DNA of 64,000 nucleotides from Flavisolibacter ginsenosidimutans (lineage in GTDB: Bacteria; Bacteroidota; Bacteroidia; Chitinophagales; Chitinophagaceae). Location of the stretch: contig NZ_CP042433.1 of NCBI RefSeq assembly GCF_007970805.1, positions 1,240,001 to 1,304,000 on the forward strand. The letters run 5' to 3'. Positions 35,498 to 45,058 of this stretch are shown here, piece by piece; within the stretch, counting starts at the first letter, position 1; every line of letters begins with the position of its first letter. The position numbers and the translations under genes are program-made. The notes beneath the pieces were generated by a model. The model had not been told where the DNA came from. It did no database searches and saw only the letters and a list, made by a program, of their open reading frames with translations.

Positions 35498-35547
35498 CAG
35501 TCAACGGTTTTCAAGACCGCCGCATTCGACCGCTCTGCCATCTCTCC
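35463..35547 (-). tRNA. tRNA-Ser (anticodon TGA)
   Basis: 85 bases with the long variable arm of a serine tRNA. Acceptor GGAGAGA pairs with TCTCTCC, discriminator G at 35463. The anticodon loop CTTGAAA on a GCGGT/ACCGT stem gives TGA, reading UCA-type serine codons. The T arm is GGGGG-TTCGAAT-CCCTC with one wobble pair. The CCA end is not encoded. A strong terminator follows at once. Confidence 0.97.
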
Positions 35548-35654
35548 GGCGCAAATATAGAGTCGCACATCAAACCAGCAAAAATTTCTTCACGCAAAAA
35601 AATTCATTGAATGCCGCAACAGAAAACGTAAATTGGAAATTGAATTACTTGCGT

Positions 35655-36089
35655 ATGAAAAAGGTAGCCGACATTCTGAAACGAAAAGGAAAAGAAATCA
35701 TTTCCGTAACACCGCAAACAACCGTGCTTGATGCGTTGCGCCTGATGGCTGACCGCAACATCGGCTCTGTATTGGTGACCGAAAACAACGAATACAAAGG
35801 CCTGATGAGTGAACGGGATTATTCGCGCAAGATTGTACTGAAAGGCAAATCATCCACTGATACCCTAGTTGCCGACATCATGACGAGTGACCTCCCGACC
35901 GTTCATCCGAACGACTCCATTGAGCAGTGCATGCAGCTGCTTTCCGATAAGCATATTCGGTATTTGCCGGTATTTGAAGACGGTAAACTTACAGGCATTA
36001 TTTCCATCAACGACGTGGTAAAAGAAATCATGCTTTCGCAAGAAGAAATCATTAGCAACCTAAAAGATTATTTGCACGCTAACGCATAG
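35655..36089 (+). CDS. CBS-pair domain protein
   Basis: 144 residues from ATG 35655 (the longer frame from 35607 adds a poorly coding leader). Two CBS motifs: VTPQTTVLDALRLMADRNIGSVLVTENNEYKGLMSERDYSRKI and VHPNDSIEQCMQLLSDKHIRYLPVFEDGKLTGIISINDVVKEI. CBS pairs bind adenine nucleotides and usually act as energy or regulatory sensors. The protein has no other domain, so the partner is unknown. It is convergent with mutS2. Confidence 0.92.
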   Translation: MKKVADILKRKGKEIISVTPQTTVLDALRLMADRNIGSVLVTENNEYKGLMSERDYSRKIVLKGKSSTDTLVADIMTSDLPTVHPNDSIEQCMQLLSDKHIRYLPVFEDGKLTGIISINDVVKEIMLSQEEIISNLKDYLHANA

Positions 36090-36146
36090 GACTGATAGTA
36101 GGCTATTTTATTGGTGCACAATATCCCAACATCTTACTGTCGGTTT

Positions 36147-38246
36147 TCATTCAACCTTTTCTTTAATCTTCACCAAGTCGGTCAAATCAATTTGCATGGG
36201 CAGCAAGCCAATTTTCACTACAGCCTTTTTGCCGCGCAATTCTATCACCTCTCCAACCTGAAGATTGCGTTTCATTTTTACTTTGTCGCCGACCGCAATT
36301 TCGCCGACAGTTTCTTCGTATTTGCTGTCAAGCTGCTTTTGTTTTTTACTCACAACTTTCTGCTCGTTCTTTTTAAACAGCAGACCGGCCATTTCTCTAA
36401 TTACTTTGTTTTTATCCTCGCTTTTCTTCCATTCAATCACCATTGTGCGCAGCTTGCGTTCCATGTCTTTTAAATAAGCTAAGCGCTCCTCCGTGATCTT
36501 ATTTTGCTGCTTTAAAAGTTCAACTTGTTGGCGATGCTTTTCTTTGTCCAGCACTAATTCCATTTCTTTTTTCAGGCGTTCATTTTCTTTTAGCAAATGG
36601 TGCAGGTCTTTTTCTTTTTCCTGCACCTTCTGCATGTCTTGTTCGGTTTTGTTGAGAAGCCGGTCCAGGCGGAAATGCTCTTCGTCCACCAATCCTCTTG
36701 CCTTTGTTATTAAGCGTTTGTCAAGCCCGATGCGTTCTGCAATGGCAAATGTGTAAGAACTTCCGGGCTTGCCAACCGTAAGTTTATAAAGCGGCAACAA
36801 TTTCTTTTCGTCGAAAGCCATAGCACCGTTGATGATACCCGCCGTTTTATTGGCCATCACTTTTAAATTCAGGTAGTGCGTGGTTACAATGCCAATGGCG
36901 TGCTTGCGGGCCAGTTCTTCCATGATCACTTCTGCAAAAGCGCCGCCCAAATTCGGATCACTGCCGCTGCCCAATTCGTCTATGAAGAAGAGCGTCTTTC
37001 CGTTGGCGTTCTCCATAAAATATTTCATACTGAGCAAGTGGCTGCTATATGTGCTTAACTCAAATTCCAAACTTTGCGTGTCGCCAATATGAATCATCAA
37101 TTGTTTGAAAATACCGAACTGCGAAGACGGATTCACCGGCACCAGCAACCCGCTCTGCACCATCATTTGCAGAAGGCCAACGGTTTTCATGGTTACTGTT
37201 TTACCGCCGGCATTAGGGCCACTGATGACGAGAATCCTTGCTTTTTCTTCTAACGTTAAATCAACTGGAATGGTGGCCTTGCCCGAACGTTGATTGTACA
37301 AATACAACAGCGGATGATAAGCTTTAACCAGGTGAACGTGGGCCTTGTCAATTACTACCGGGTATTCGCCTTTTATATCCAGCGCAAAGGCAGCTTTTGC
37401 CCGTATGAAATCGCATTCACCAACAATTGCGTGATATACATTTAGCAGCGATGCGTATTGTCCCAGCTGCTTGGTGAGCTTGCGCAAAATACGATAGACT
37501 TCTTTTCGTTCAGAAATTTCCAGTTCGTGTACGGCATTGTTTAGTTCAATCGTGTCTTCTGGCTCGATGAAAGACGTTCGGCGACTGTCGCTTTCGCCGT
37601 GCAAAATACCTTTTACCGTTCGCTTGTGTTCGGCAAAAACGGCCAGTACGCGTCTGCCATTCATAAAGCTTTCTTCAATCTCTGCCAAATAACCTTGCTT
37701 GTTCAGTTTTTGCACAATGCGGTCAAAGGCCCTACGCAATTCCGAACGCTTGCGGTAAAGGCTCGTGCGGATGTTGTACAAATCATCCGAAGCATTGTCT
37801 TTCACGGCGCCGCTTTCGTCAATCACTTCATCAATCAGTTCCTTTATTTTCTTTTCGTAATGCGTGCCCTTGATTACTTCGGCCAGTGCTTGGTAGGCTT
37901 CTTTTCGCTCGGCATCAAACCAGCGAAAAATCTTTTCAATGCTTTCCGCCAGCTTGCGAATGTCCACCAATTCTTCGCCGTTTAGCAGAGAGCCTTCGAT
38001 GCTCAGCAACCGAAGCTCTCTGGCTAAATTCAGCACATAATCATTGGGAAAATGAATGGCGTTTTGCAAAAGCTGTTTGTATTCGTGCGACTGTTTCAGT
38101 TCTCTTTCAATAAAATCCTTACGGGTATGAATGCGCAGTTCAATCGCTTTTGTTTTGGCGTATTCGGTGCGGCATTTTTCGTGAAGCAGGTCTTTCACTT
38201 TGTCAAACTCCAATTGCACAACCGCTGATTCGGGATAGATTTTCAT
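36147..38246 (-). CDS. mutS2: MutS2-family ATPase lacking the Smr domain
   Basis: 699 residues. A helical N-terminal core (MutS III/lever region) leads to the ATPase domain with Walker A GPNAGGKT (343-350), ELGSGSDPNLGG Walker B region and TTHYLNLK switch. A long coiled coil (about 505-630) follows and the end is a KOW-like beta region (VGDKVKMKRNLQVGEVIELRGKKAVVKIGLLPMQI). The usual C-terminal Smr nuclease domain (about 80 residues) is missing. MutS2 proteins bind branched DNA or collided ribosomes; without Smr the nicking activity is probably absent. Confidence 0.93.
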   Translation of the reverse strand: MKIYPESAVVQLEFDKVKDLLHEKCRTEYAKTKAIELRIHTRKDFIERELKQSHEYKQLLQNAIHFPNDYVLNLARELRLLSIEGSLLNGEELVDIRKLAESIEKIFRWFDAERKEAYQALAEVIKGTHYEKKIKELIDEVIDESGAVKDNASDDLYNIRTSLYRKRSELRRAFDRIVQKLNKQGYLAEIEESFMNGRRVLAVFAEHKRTVKGILHGESDSRRTSFIEPEDTIELNNAVHELEISERKEVYRILRKLTKQLGQYASLLNVYHAIVGECDFIRAKAAFALDIKGEYPVVIDKAHVHLVKAYHPLLYLYNQRSGKATIPVDLTLEEKARILVISGPNAGGKTVTMKTVGLLQMMVQSGLLVPVNPSSQFGIFKQLMIHIGDTQSLEFELSTYSSHLLSMKYFMENANGKTLFFIDELGSGSDPNLGGAFAEVIMEELARKHAIGIVTTHYLNLKVMANKTAGIINGAMAFDEKKLLPLYKLTVGKPGSSYTFAIAERIGLDKRLITKARGLVDEEHFRLDRLLNKTEQDMQKVQEKEKDLHHLLKENERLKKEMELVLDKEKHRQQVELLKQQNKITEERLAYLKDMERKLRTMVIEWKKSEDKNKVIREMAGLLFKKNEQKVVSKKQKQLDSKYEETVGEIAVGDKVKMKRNLQVGEVIELRGKKAVVKIGLLPMQIDLTDLVKIKEKVE

Positions 38247-38393
38247 TCAGTGCTTTGTTCCAATTTTTTAAAAGGATAAAGGTAAGATGACGGAAGATGA
38301 GGAATGCGTTGTTTCAAAAGGCTGTGTTAAAAAGTTTTTGTTGGCTTTTCGTTTCGTAGATTGAGAACCAAATTTGTCATCCAACCGCACAAG

Positions 38394-39041
38394 ATGCTCA
38401 CGAAACTAGTCATATCACTTCTTAGCTTCACGACGATTGTTGCCTGCAACTCTGAAAAAAATTATCAAGTCATGAGTTCATCTTTAAACAACAGCATGGA
38501 CAAAACCGATACCGCCACCTTTGGCACTGGTTGCTTTTGGTGTACCGAGGCCATTTTTGAACAATTGGACGGTGTGCTAAAAGTTACGTCGGGTTACATG
38601 GGCGGCACCAAGGCCAACCCGACTTACGAAGAGGTTTGCAGCGGCGCTACCGGTTATGCCGAATGCGTGCAGGTCGTTTACGAGCCGTCGAAAATTTCTT
38701 ATGATGAATTGCTGGAGGTTTTCTTCAAAGTTCATGACCCGACAAGCCTGAACCGACAGGGAGCTGATGTGGGCACGCAATACCGCAGCGCTATTTTTTA
38801 TCACTCGCCGGCACAAAAAGAAAAAGCCGAATACTATAAAAAAGAAGTGGACAAGAGCGGCGCTTACGACAAGCCGATTGTGACCGAAATTACCGCGGCC
38901 TCTGCTTTTTATTCTGCTGAAGATTATCATCAGGAATACTACCGCAACAATAAAAACACCAATCCGTATTGTTCCATTGTTATTCGTCCGAAGCTGGACA
39001 AATTTCAAAAGGTGTTCGCCAAAAAATTAAAACCGAGTTAA
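38394..39041 (+). CDS. msrA: Peptide-methionine (S)-S-oxide reductase, lipoprotein form
   Basis: 215 residues from ATG 38394 with a lipoprotein signal (LSFTTIVACNSEK, Cys18). The catalytic GCFWC motif (Cys47, with C50) is in FGTGCFWCTEAIFEQLDGV; GYMGGTKANPTYEEVCSGATGYAE and YHQEYYRNN complete the MsrA domain. It reduces S-form methionine sulfoxide in damaged periplasmic or surface proteins. A perfect terminator follows at 39069-39097. Confidence 0.96.
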   Translation: MLTKLVISLLSFTTIVACNSEKNYQVMSSSLNNSMDKTDTATFGTGCFWCTEAIFEQLDGVLKVTSGYMGGTKANPTYEEVCSGATGYAECVQVVYEPSKISYDELLEVFFKVHDPTSLNRQGADVGTQYRSAIFYHSPAQKEKAEYYKKEVDKSGAYDKPIVTEITAASAFYSAEDYHQEYYRNNKNTNPYCSIVIRPKLDKFQKVFAKKLKPS

Positions 39042-39068
39042 GGCTCATTTGGAACGAGCAACGCATTT

Positions 39069-39097
39069 AAAACCCAATCATTTTTTGATTGGGTTTT
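39069..39097 (+). terminator. Terminator after msrA
   Basis: Perfect 12-bp stem AAAACCCAATCA / TGATTGGGTTTT with a short T loop, followed by TCTTTT, 28 bases after the stop. Confidence 0.8.
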
Positions 39098-39134
39098 TCT
39101 TTTGAACCAAGCTACATTGCTACTGTTTAGCATC

Positions 39135-39306
39135 GTTGCGTCGCACTCTTGTACGAATTGTTCGCTGCGCGGCAAGATTGACCATAAATAACACAAAGAA
39201 AAAGCAGCACAGAGATGCGCAGAGTTTTCTTCGTGGCACTCCGTGTAACTTCCGTGGTTGAAAACAAGTTGAGCAACGTTCTCAACATACGATAATACGA
39301 CGCAAC
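39135..39306. repeat. Candidate small mobile or repeat element
   Basis: Ends are inverted copies of GTTGCGTCG. The left end continues CACTCTTGTACG; a near-identical GTTGCGTCGCACACTTGTACG is at 61085-61105. The right end read inward starts GCTTTTGTTGCGTCG, a 15-base match to 61078-61092. Interior has a GTTGAG/CTCAAC hairpin. Confidence 0.45.
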
Positions 39307-39504
39307 AAAAGCCCCTTTGGAAAAAGGGGCCGACATGCACATGAGAAAAATAGAAAAATTTTTATGAAATCTATAAGTCTTGCAAAGGTTTTGATTGTGG
39401 TGTTTGCAAACGGACAAATTATGATAAAGGGTGAATAAGGCTTGACCAAAGTACCGGCGGCAAAAACTCATGATATAGAACAACGGTGCAAATGTTTTTA
39501 ACGA

Positions 39505-39533
39505 AAAAGAGCTTCTTTTTCAGAAGCTCTTTT
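39505..39533 (-). terminator. Terminator after the outer-membrane barrel gene
   Basis: Perfect 12-bp stem AAAAGAGCTTCT / AGAAGCTCTTTT with a 5-base loop, then TTTCG, 6 bases past the stop at 39540. Confidence 0.8.
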
Positions 39534-39539
39534 CAAATT

Positions 39540-41984
39540 TTAATTTCCGCCGCCTACCCTGCTTTGTTCATCGTTCGCACTGCTGCTTCTTCTCTTTACA
39601 CCGCCTACTTTTCCTTTGCTGAACCGGTAGCTGAAACCAAGCGTAACAACCCTTGAATCGTTGCGCTCCTGGAAAGCCGCGTCCACGTTTCCGTATTGCG
39701 ATTGGCCTTTGAAACCTTGCGTGTAAAAGACATCCCGAACATTCAGTCGAATGGTCCCTTTGTCTTTCCAGATTTGCTGGCTAAAGCCAGCGTTCAACGC
39801 TCCCATCGGGCTTGCTTTGATCACGCCTTCGATACCGGCCGTTCTGTACCATCCGCTTACTTCTGCGGTAAAGGTTTTGCTTAACTTAAATTGTTGCGAG
39901 CCGTTCAGCATAAGCGTCGTCGCATCAATGGTTACGTTTGTGTTGTTCACAAGGCCTTCAAAGCGGTTGTTGAACAGATTCACGTAAATACTGTTCGTCC
40001 ACCATTTTGTTACGGATTTATTTGCGCTCACGGAAAGCCCCCACTGTCTTTGCTTCGCAATGTTTGCCTGCTTTACATAGGTTTCGTTGGTTGCTTCGTT
40101 TTGTTCAATCACCTGCTGAATGATGTCGTTGGTTTGCGTATAGTTAAGAGTGGTTGTCAGAAAGCCTTTGTAGGTATGGCTCAATTCAACGTTGTGGCTG
40201 AACTGCGGCTTCAAATTCGGATTCCCTTGTTGAGACGTATAGCGGTCAAGGTATTCAATGAAAGGATTCAGACTCTCGTAATTGGGCCGGCGAATTCGTC
40301 TGCCGTAATTGAGTCCCCATGTGTTTTTCTCATTGGCTGTGTATTGCAGAAAAGCCGTCGGAAAAAGCTGCGTGTAATGCCGGTCAAAGTTTTCGTTCGT
40401 TGTTAACTGATTTCCTTTTGCATTTGTGTTTTCAACCCGCAAGCCAAGTTGTGCGCTTATTTTTTTGCTCAGAGAACCACTGAGATTTACGTAAGCTGCG
40501 TTGATGTTTTCTTCGTAAACAAAATGGTTACTCCGGTTCAGGTCGCGTATTGCTGTTCCGTTATGCAAGGTGTCGTAGGCGGCGTCGTTGTCAGTTCTTA
40601 CCCAGCTTGTTTTCAAACCGGCTTCAAAACGGGCGCCTTTTTTCAAGGGCATGGTATAATCAATTCGTCCGCTGTAGATGTCAATGTTCTGGGGTAAGCG
40701 GCCGTAAAGCGTATCGCCTTTTTTTGTTTCAATGCCCGTAGCTGAATAATAGTAATTGCTCAATGATTGATTGTTATACGCATCGTAGGTTACGTAATCC
40801 AAATCGGCAGTGAGTTCTTTACCTGCAGTATCCAAAACCTGGCGGAAATTGAGGTTGGTGCTAAAATTCTTCCACGATTCGTCTTGCTTTGACAGTGCTT
40901 TGGTATTGCTCGTCAGTATGCCGTTTTTATCTGAGATGTCGATGGTGTTATGGTTAACAAAAGAATTGGGTGCAGAAAAACCGTTCAGCACAATGCCAAG
41001 CGTTGTGTTCTTGCCGGCAAAAAAATCGGCGCCCAGTTTTGCGTTGTATGAACTGCCGCTGTTCTTCATGCTTGCCACCTGGTCAAAATGGGAAACCAGG
41101 GCCTTTGTTGTTTCATTTGTGAAATTCCGTTGAATGGTTAGTCTGTTGTCGCGTTCGCGGTAACCATGACTAAGGTTGGTAAACAAATTCCACTTGCCTT
41201 CGCGGTAATTAAAGTTGAATCCCTCGTTGAACTTGGGCAGATGGCCTTGTCCGTAACTGGCATTCAACGAACCGTTATAGCCGACCATCTTGTTCTTTTT
41301 TGTTTTGATATTGATGATGCCTGCGTTACCGGCGGCATCGAATTTTGCCGGTGGATTGGTCATGATCTCCACTTGATCAAGCTGATTGGCGTTCATACTG
41401 CGCAAAAGATTGGCAAGATCAGAGCTACCCAGTTGCGTGGGGCGGCCATCAATCAAAACCATTACGCCAGCTTTTCCTTTCAGACTGATGTTGCCGTCTT
41501 TGTCAACCGAAATGCCGGGTGATTTTTCCAGCACTTCCATGGCCGTGCTGCCAACGTTGGTTACCGAGGCTTCAACGTTTACAACGGTGCGGTCAATTCT
41601 TTGTTCAATAAGCGGCTTGCGTGCCGTAACCATTACGGCGGTCATTGATTTTGACACAGGGACCAGTTCAATGGGTTTCAGTTGGATGGTTGCATTTGCC
41701 GCTGAAAGTTCAAAGGCAGGCGAATAACCTTTTTGATGGCCAACCGCCGACACGGTTACGAGGTATTTGCCATAGCCGATTCCGTCAAAAACAAATGCTC
41801 CTTCTTTGCCCGCAACGGAATACTTGACCACCGAAGAGTCTTTTGCTTTTATCAAACTGATGGTCGCTGATTCAATTGTCTTTTGCGAACCGTCTATAAC
41901 GGAGCCGCTTACTTTTCCGCCCTGCGCTTGGCTGCGAAAACTAAAGAGGCCAACGAGAAAAAGAAGGAAGGAAAACTGTTTCAT
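39540..41984 (-). CDS. TonB-dependent outer-membrane beta-barrel protein with CarboxypepD-like domain
   Basis: 814 residues. Signal peptide (FLLFLVGLFSFRSQAQG), then a CarboxypepD_reg-like beta domain (about 23-105: GKVSGSVIDGSQKTIESATISLIKAKDSSVV, YGKYLVTVSAVG), a plug region (about 115-215: VVNVEASVTNVGSTAMEVLEKSPGISVDKDGNISLKGK) and an OMP_b-brl_3-type barrel ending LGFSYRFSKGKVGGVKRRSS. It resembles the regulatory-free TonB-dependent proteins of Bacteroidota; the cargo is unknown. A perfect 8-bp palindrome lies about 50 bases upstream. Confidence 0.9.
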   Translation of the reverse strand: MKQFSFLLFLVGLFSFRSQAQGGKVSGSVIDGSQKTIESATISLIKAKDSSVVKYSVAGKEGAFVFDGIGYGKYLVTVSAVGHQKGYSPAFELSAANATIQLKPIELVPVSKSMTAVMVTARKPLIEQRIDRTVVNVEASVTNVGSTAMEVLEKSPGISVDKDGNISLKGKAGVMVLIDGRPTQLGSSDLANLLRSMNANQLDQVEIMTNPPAKFDAAGNAGIINIKTKKNKMVGYNGSLNASYGQGHLPKFNEGFNFNYREGKWNLFTNLSHGYRERDNRLTIQRNFTNETTKALVSHFDQVASMKNSGSSYNAKLGADFFAGKNTTLGIVLNGFSAPNSFVNHNTIDISDKNGILTSNTKALSKQDESWKNFSTNLNFRQVLDTAGKELTADLDYVTYDAYNNQSLSNYYYSATGIETKKGDTLYGRLPQNIDIYSGRIDYTMPLKKGARFEAGLKTSWVRTDNDAAYDTLHNGTAIRDLNRSNHFVYEENINAAYVNLSGSLSKKISAQLGLRVENTNAKGNQLTTNENFDRHYTQLFPTAFLQYTANEKNTWGLNYGRRIRRPNYESLNPFIEYLDRYTSQQGNPNLKPQFSHNVELSHTYKGFLTTTLNYTQTNDIIQQVIEQNEATNETYVKQANIAKQRQWGLSVSANKSVTKWWTNSIYVNLFNNRFEGLVNNTNVTIDATTLMLNGSQQFKLSKTFTAEVSGWYRTAGIEGVIKASPMGALNAGFSQQIWKDKGTIRLNVRDVFYTQGFKGQSQYGNVDAAFQERNDSRVVTLGFSYRFSKGKVGGVKRRSSSANDEQSRVGGGN

Positions 41985-42377
41985 TGTATTTTGGTTTAGT
42001 ACTTGTTCTTAATTATTTCATTGTGAAAGTAGGTACTATGCAAAACATAGTACATTGTTTTATGACGAACGCTCTAATTTCAGGGATAAATGGTAAAGAG
42101 CGAACGACAATAGGACGCAGCGCCTCTCTTGCGGTTACAAATCGGACGGCTTTCGTGACAGTCGGAAGGAAAGCCGCGATAAACGGTAAATTCTGCTTTG
42201 TCATTTCGAGCACGAACCTATTTCGGTCGTCAGGGAGAAAAAAGTCTATCGTGACGGAGGGCCTTTTATTTCAGATGAATGCCGATTTCAAAGGAATAGC
42301 TCGTTTTGTTTCTTTCTTTAATGAATACAAAGCATCGGCGTCAAAGCCCTTGAAGATTTATCTTGCGGAAAAAAGAA
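41985..42377. other. Intergenic region between divergent barrel and aldolase genes
   Basis: Holds the palindrome at 42033-42053. The plus-strand open frame through it reads without domain structure, and a CATTTCGAGCAC...GGGAGAAAAAAGTCTATC stretch resembles intergenic repeat sequence common in these genomes. No gene is supported. Confidence 0.4.
42033..42053. promoter_or_regulatory. GTACTATG-N5-CATAGTAC palindrome, operator candidate
   Basis: A perfect 8-bp inverted repeat with a 5-base spacer, 49 bases upstream of the barrel gene start. The form (GTAC-type half-sites) suits PadR-like or similar dimeric regulators. No regulator gene is adjacent, so the binder is unknown. Confidence 0.5.
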
Positions 42378-43391
42378 ATGATTGATTATCGCTCCGATAC
42401 CGTAACCAAACCGTCCAAGGCCATGCTGGAAGCCATGTTTAGCGCACCCGTTGGCGACGACGTTTTTGGCGAAGACCCTTCGATTAACGAATTGGAAAAC
42501 CTGGCGGCAACAATGTTTGGAATGGAAGCCGCCCTTTTTTGTCCCTCGGGCACCATGACCAACCAAATTGCCATTAAGTGCCACACGCAGCCCGGCGACG
42601 AAGTCATTTGCGACGTCACCTCACATATTTATCAATACGAAGGCGGCGGCATTGCGGCCAATTCCGGTTCGCAGGTAAAACTCATTCAAGGTGACCGGGG
42701 AAGAATCACGGCAGAGCAGGTTCGCGAATCCATCAATGCAGATGACGTGCACAAAGCCCGAACAACGTTGGTGTCTTTGGAAAACACGTCCAATCGCGGC
42801 GGTGGCAGTTGCTATGATTTAGCCGAAATAAAAAAGATAAGAAGTGTTTGCGATGAACACGGCCTTGCCCTTCATCTTGACGGCGCACGATTGTTCAATG
42901 CGCTTGTAGCAAAAGGCGAATCAGCTGAAGATTACGGCAAAACCTTTCACAGCATTTCTATTTGCCTAAGCAAAAGTTTGGGTTGTCCGGTGGGCAGTTT
43001 GGTCATGGGAACAAAAGATTTTATCCGCAAAGCGCGGCGGGCAAGAAAAGCTTTCGGCGGTGGCATGAGGCAAGCCGGTTATTTGGCGGCAGCGGGCATT
43101 TATGCGTTAAAGAATAATATTGAAAGATTAACCGAAGACCACCAGCACGCAAAGCTTTTGGCCGAAGCGTTGAGTAAAAAAAATTTTGTGGAAACGGTTT
43201 TGCCGGTGGAAACCAACATCGTTATTTTTTCGGTGAGAGGACAATTTACACCGCAAAGCCTCGTGGCAAAACTGAAAGAACAAAACATATATTGGTACGC
43301 CATCTCTCCTACCCAGGTTCGCATTGTTACGCATTTGGACGTTACGCAAAATATGATTGAAAAAACAATCGACGCGATAAACGACCTTTAA
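42378..43391 (+). CDS. ltaE: Low-specificity L-threonine aldolase
   Basis: 337 residues from ATG 42378 (a TTG five codons upstream is less likely). Beta-eliminating lyase-type fold I PLP enzyme: MIDYRSDTVTKPS, NELENLAATMFGMEAALFCPSGTMTNQ, LHLDGARLFNA (Asp binding the PLP ring nitrogen) and the Schiff-base Lys199 in CLSKSLGCPVGS. It cleaves threonine or allo-threonine to glycine and acetaldehyde. It is followed by pgi after 15 bases, likely co-transcribed. Confidence 0.93.
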   Translation: MIDYRSDTVTKPSKAMLEAMFSAPVGDDVFGEDPSINELENLAATMFGMEAALFCPSGTMTNQIAIKCHTQPGDEVICDVTSHIYQYEGGGIAANSGSQVKLIQGDRGRITAEQVRESINADDVHKARTTLVSLENTSNRGGGSCYDLAEIKKIRSVCDEHGLALHLDGARLFNALVAKGESAEDYGKTFHSISICLSKSLGCPVGSLVMGTKDFIRKARRARKAFGGGMRQAGYLAAAGIYALKNNIERLTEDHQHAKLLAEALSKKNFVETVLPVETNIVIFSVRGQFTPQSLVAKLKEQNIYWYAISPTQVRIVTHLDVTQNMIEKTIDAINDL

Positions 43392-43406
43392 CCACAAACC
43401 TTATTT

Positions 43407-45056
43407 ATGTTCCCGAAAATCAACCCCACAACCACGCAGGCCTGGAAGAATTTGGAAGACCACGCAGCGCAAATGAAAGAGGTGCAAATGAAATCTTTGT
43501 TTGCAGAAGATGCTGAACGCTTTCAAAAATACTCGCACCGCTTTCAGGATATTTTGATTGACTTTTCGAAGAACATTATTTCTGAAGAAACGCTTAAGCT
43601 TTTGCTTGCACTGGCAAATGAGTGCAAATTGAAAGAAGCCATTGCGGCCATGTTTGACGGCGAGTTGATTAACGAAACTGAACACCGCTCGGTCTTGCAC
43701 ACAGCGTTGCGTAATTTCTCCAGCAAAGCCGTTTACAGCGAGGGGAAAGACATCATGCCTGATGTAAAATCCGTGCAGGCGCAAATGAAAGCCTTTTGCG
43801 AAAAAATACACAGTGGGCAATGGAAAGGTTATACCGGCAAGAAAATAAAATACATCGTCAACATCGGCATTGGCGGCAGCGACCTCGGTCCTTTTATGGT
43901 TACTGAAGCCTTGAAGCCTTATTGGGTGGCAGGCATCCAGGCTTATTTTGTTTCCAACGTGGACGGCACACACATTGCCGAAACGCTGAAGAAAGTAACG
44001 CCGGATGAAACGCTTTTTCTTATTGCTTCAAAAACCTTCACCACGCAGGAAACCATGACCAATGCGCACACGGCGAGAGAATGGTTTTTGGCTTCAGCGA
44101 AAGATGAAACGCAAATTGCCAAACATTTTGCAGCGCTTTCCACCAACGAAAAAGAAGTGGTGAAGTTTGGTATTGACAAGGCCAACATGTTCCAGTTTTG
44201 GGATTGGGTGGGCGGCCGTTATTCGTTGTGGAGCGCCATTGGATTATCAATTGCACTAACCATCGGTTACGACAGTTTTGAAGAGTTGTTGAGAGGCGCT
44301 TATTCAGTTGACGAACATTTTCGCTCAACAACTTTTGAAAAAAACATTCCGGTATTAATGGCGCTTATTTCGCTTTGGTACATTAACTTTTTTGGCGTAC
44401 AAACAGAGGCCATTCTTCCGTACGATCAATACCTGCATCGTTTTGCGGCTTACTTTCAACAAGGTAACATGGAGAGCAACGGCAAAAGCGTTGATCGCAA
44501 CGGTGAAGAAGTGGAGTATGCCACAGGGCCAATCATTTGGGGCGAACCGGGTACAAACGGCCAGCACGCTTTTTACCAATTGATCCACCAGGGCACTGTG
44601 TTAATTCCCTGCGATTTCATTGCGCCAGCGCAAACACACAATCCGCTCGGCGATCATCATGCAAAACTTCTTTCCAACTTTTTTGCGCAAACCGAAGCCC
44701 TAATGAACGGCAAAACCGAAGAAGAAGTGGAAGAAGAATTACGCAAATCGGGAAAGAACCCAACTGAAATTGCAAGACTATCTCCCTTCAAAATATTCAA
44801 CGGCAACCGGCCTACCAATTCCATCTTGGTGAAGAAGATAACGCCGACCACATTAGGCCAGTTGATTGCTTTTTATGAACACAAAATTTTTGTGCAGGGC
44901 GTTGTCTGGAACATTTTTTCTTTTGATCAATGGGGCGTTGAATTGGGAAAACAACTGGCCAATACGATTTTGCCGGAGTTAGAAAACGAAGCGAAAATTT
45001 CTTCGCATGATTCATCAACGAACGGATTGATCAATGCCTTTAAACAAATGCGCTGA
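43407..45056 (+). CDS. pgi: Glucose-6-phosphate isomerase
   Basis: 549 residues, the normal length of the long bacterial form. Signatures: [14 protein letters not shown] and [10 protein letters not shown] in the sugar-phosphate domain, [34 protein letters not shown] with catalytic Glu and His, and the Lys near the end in [14 protein letters not shown]. It interconverts glucose-6-P and fructose-6-P. Convergent with the next gene, with only 2 bases between their stops. Confidence 0.97.
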   Translation: MFPKINPTTTQAWKNLEDHAAQMKEVQMKSLFAEDAERFQKYSHRFQDILIDFSKNIISEETLKLLLALANECKLKEAIAAMFDGELINETEHRSVLHTALRNFSSKAVYSEGKDIMPDVKSVQAQMKAFCEKIHSGQWKGYTGKKIKYIVNIGIGGSDLGPFMVTEALKPYWVAGIQAYFVSNVDGTHIAETLKKVTPDETLFLIASKTFTTQETMTNAHTAREWFLASAKDETQIAKHFAALSTNEKEVVKFGIDKANMFQFWDWVGGRYSLWSAIGLSIALTIGYDSFEELLRGAYSVDEHFRSTTFEKNIPVLMALISLWYINFFGVQTEAILPYDQYLHRFAAYFQQGNMESNGKSVDRNGEEVEYATGPIIWGEPGTNGQHAFYQLIHQGTVLIPCDFIAPAQTHNPLGDHHAKLLSNFFAQTEALMNGKTEEEVEEELRKSGKNPTEIARLSPFKIFNGNRPTNSILVKKITPTTLGQLIAFYEHKIFVQGVVWNIFSFDQWGVELGKQLANTILPELENEAKISSHDSSTNGLINAFKQMR

Positions 45057-45058
45057 CG

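Larger units (their letters stand above)
39042..39539. other. Intergenic region with a dispersed-repeat candidate
   Basis: Besides terminators for both flanking genes it holds a ~170-base segment bounded by GTTGCGTCG (39135-39143) and its complement (39298-39306). Part of this sequence recurs near 61080. The long minus-strand frame (39127-39483) has no protein-like features. Confidence 0.4.

Noticed and set aside
39127-39483. 118-residue minus-strand frame
   Set aside because: It spans a repeat region and a terminator zone, with Cys/Phe-rich composition and no domain. Not listed as a gene.
41984-42385. 133-residue plus-strand frame upstream of threonine aldolase
   Set aside because: It overlaps the operator palindrome, the aldolase start and a repeat-like intergenic stretch, and has no domain.
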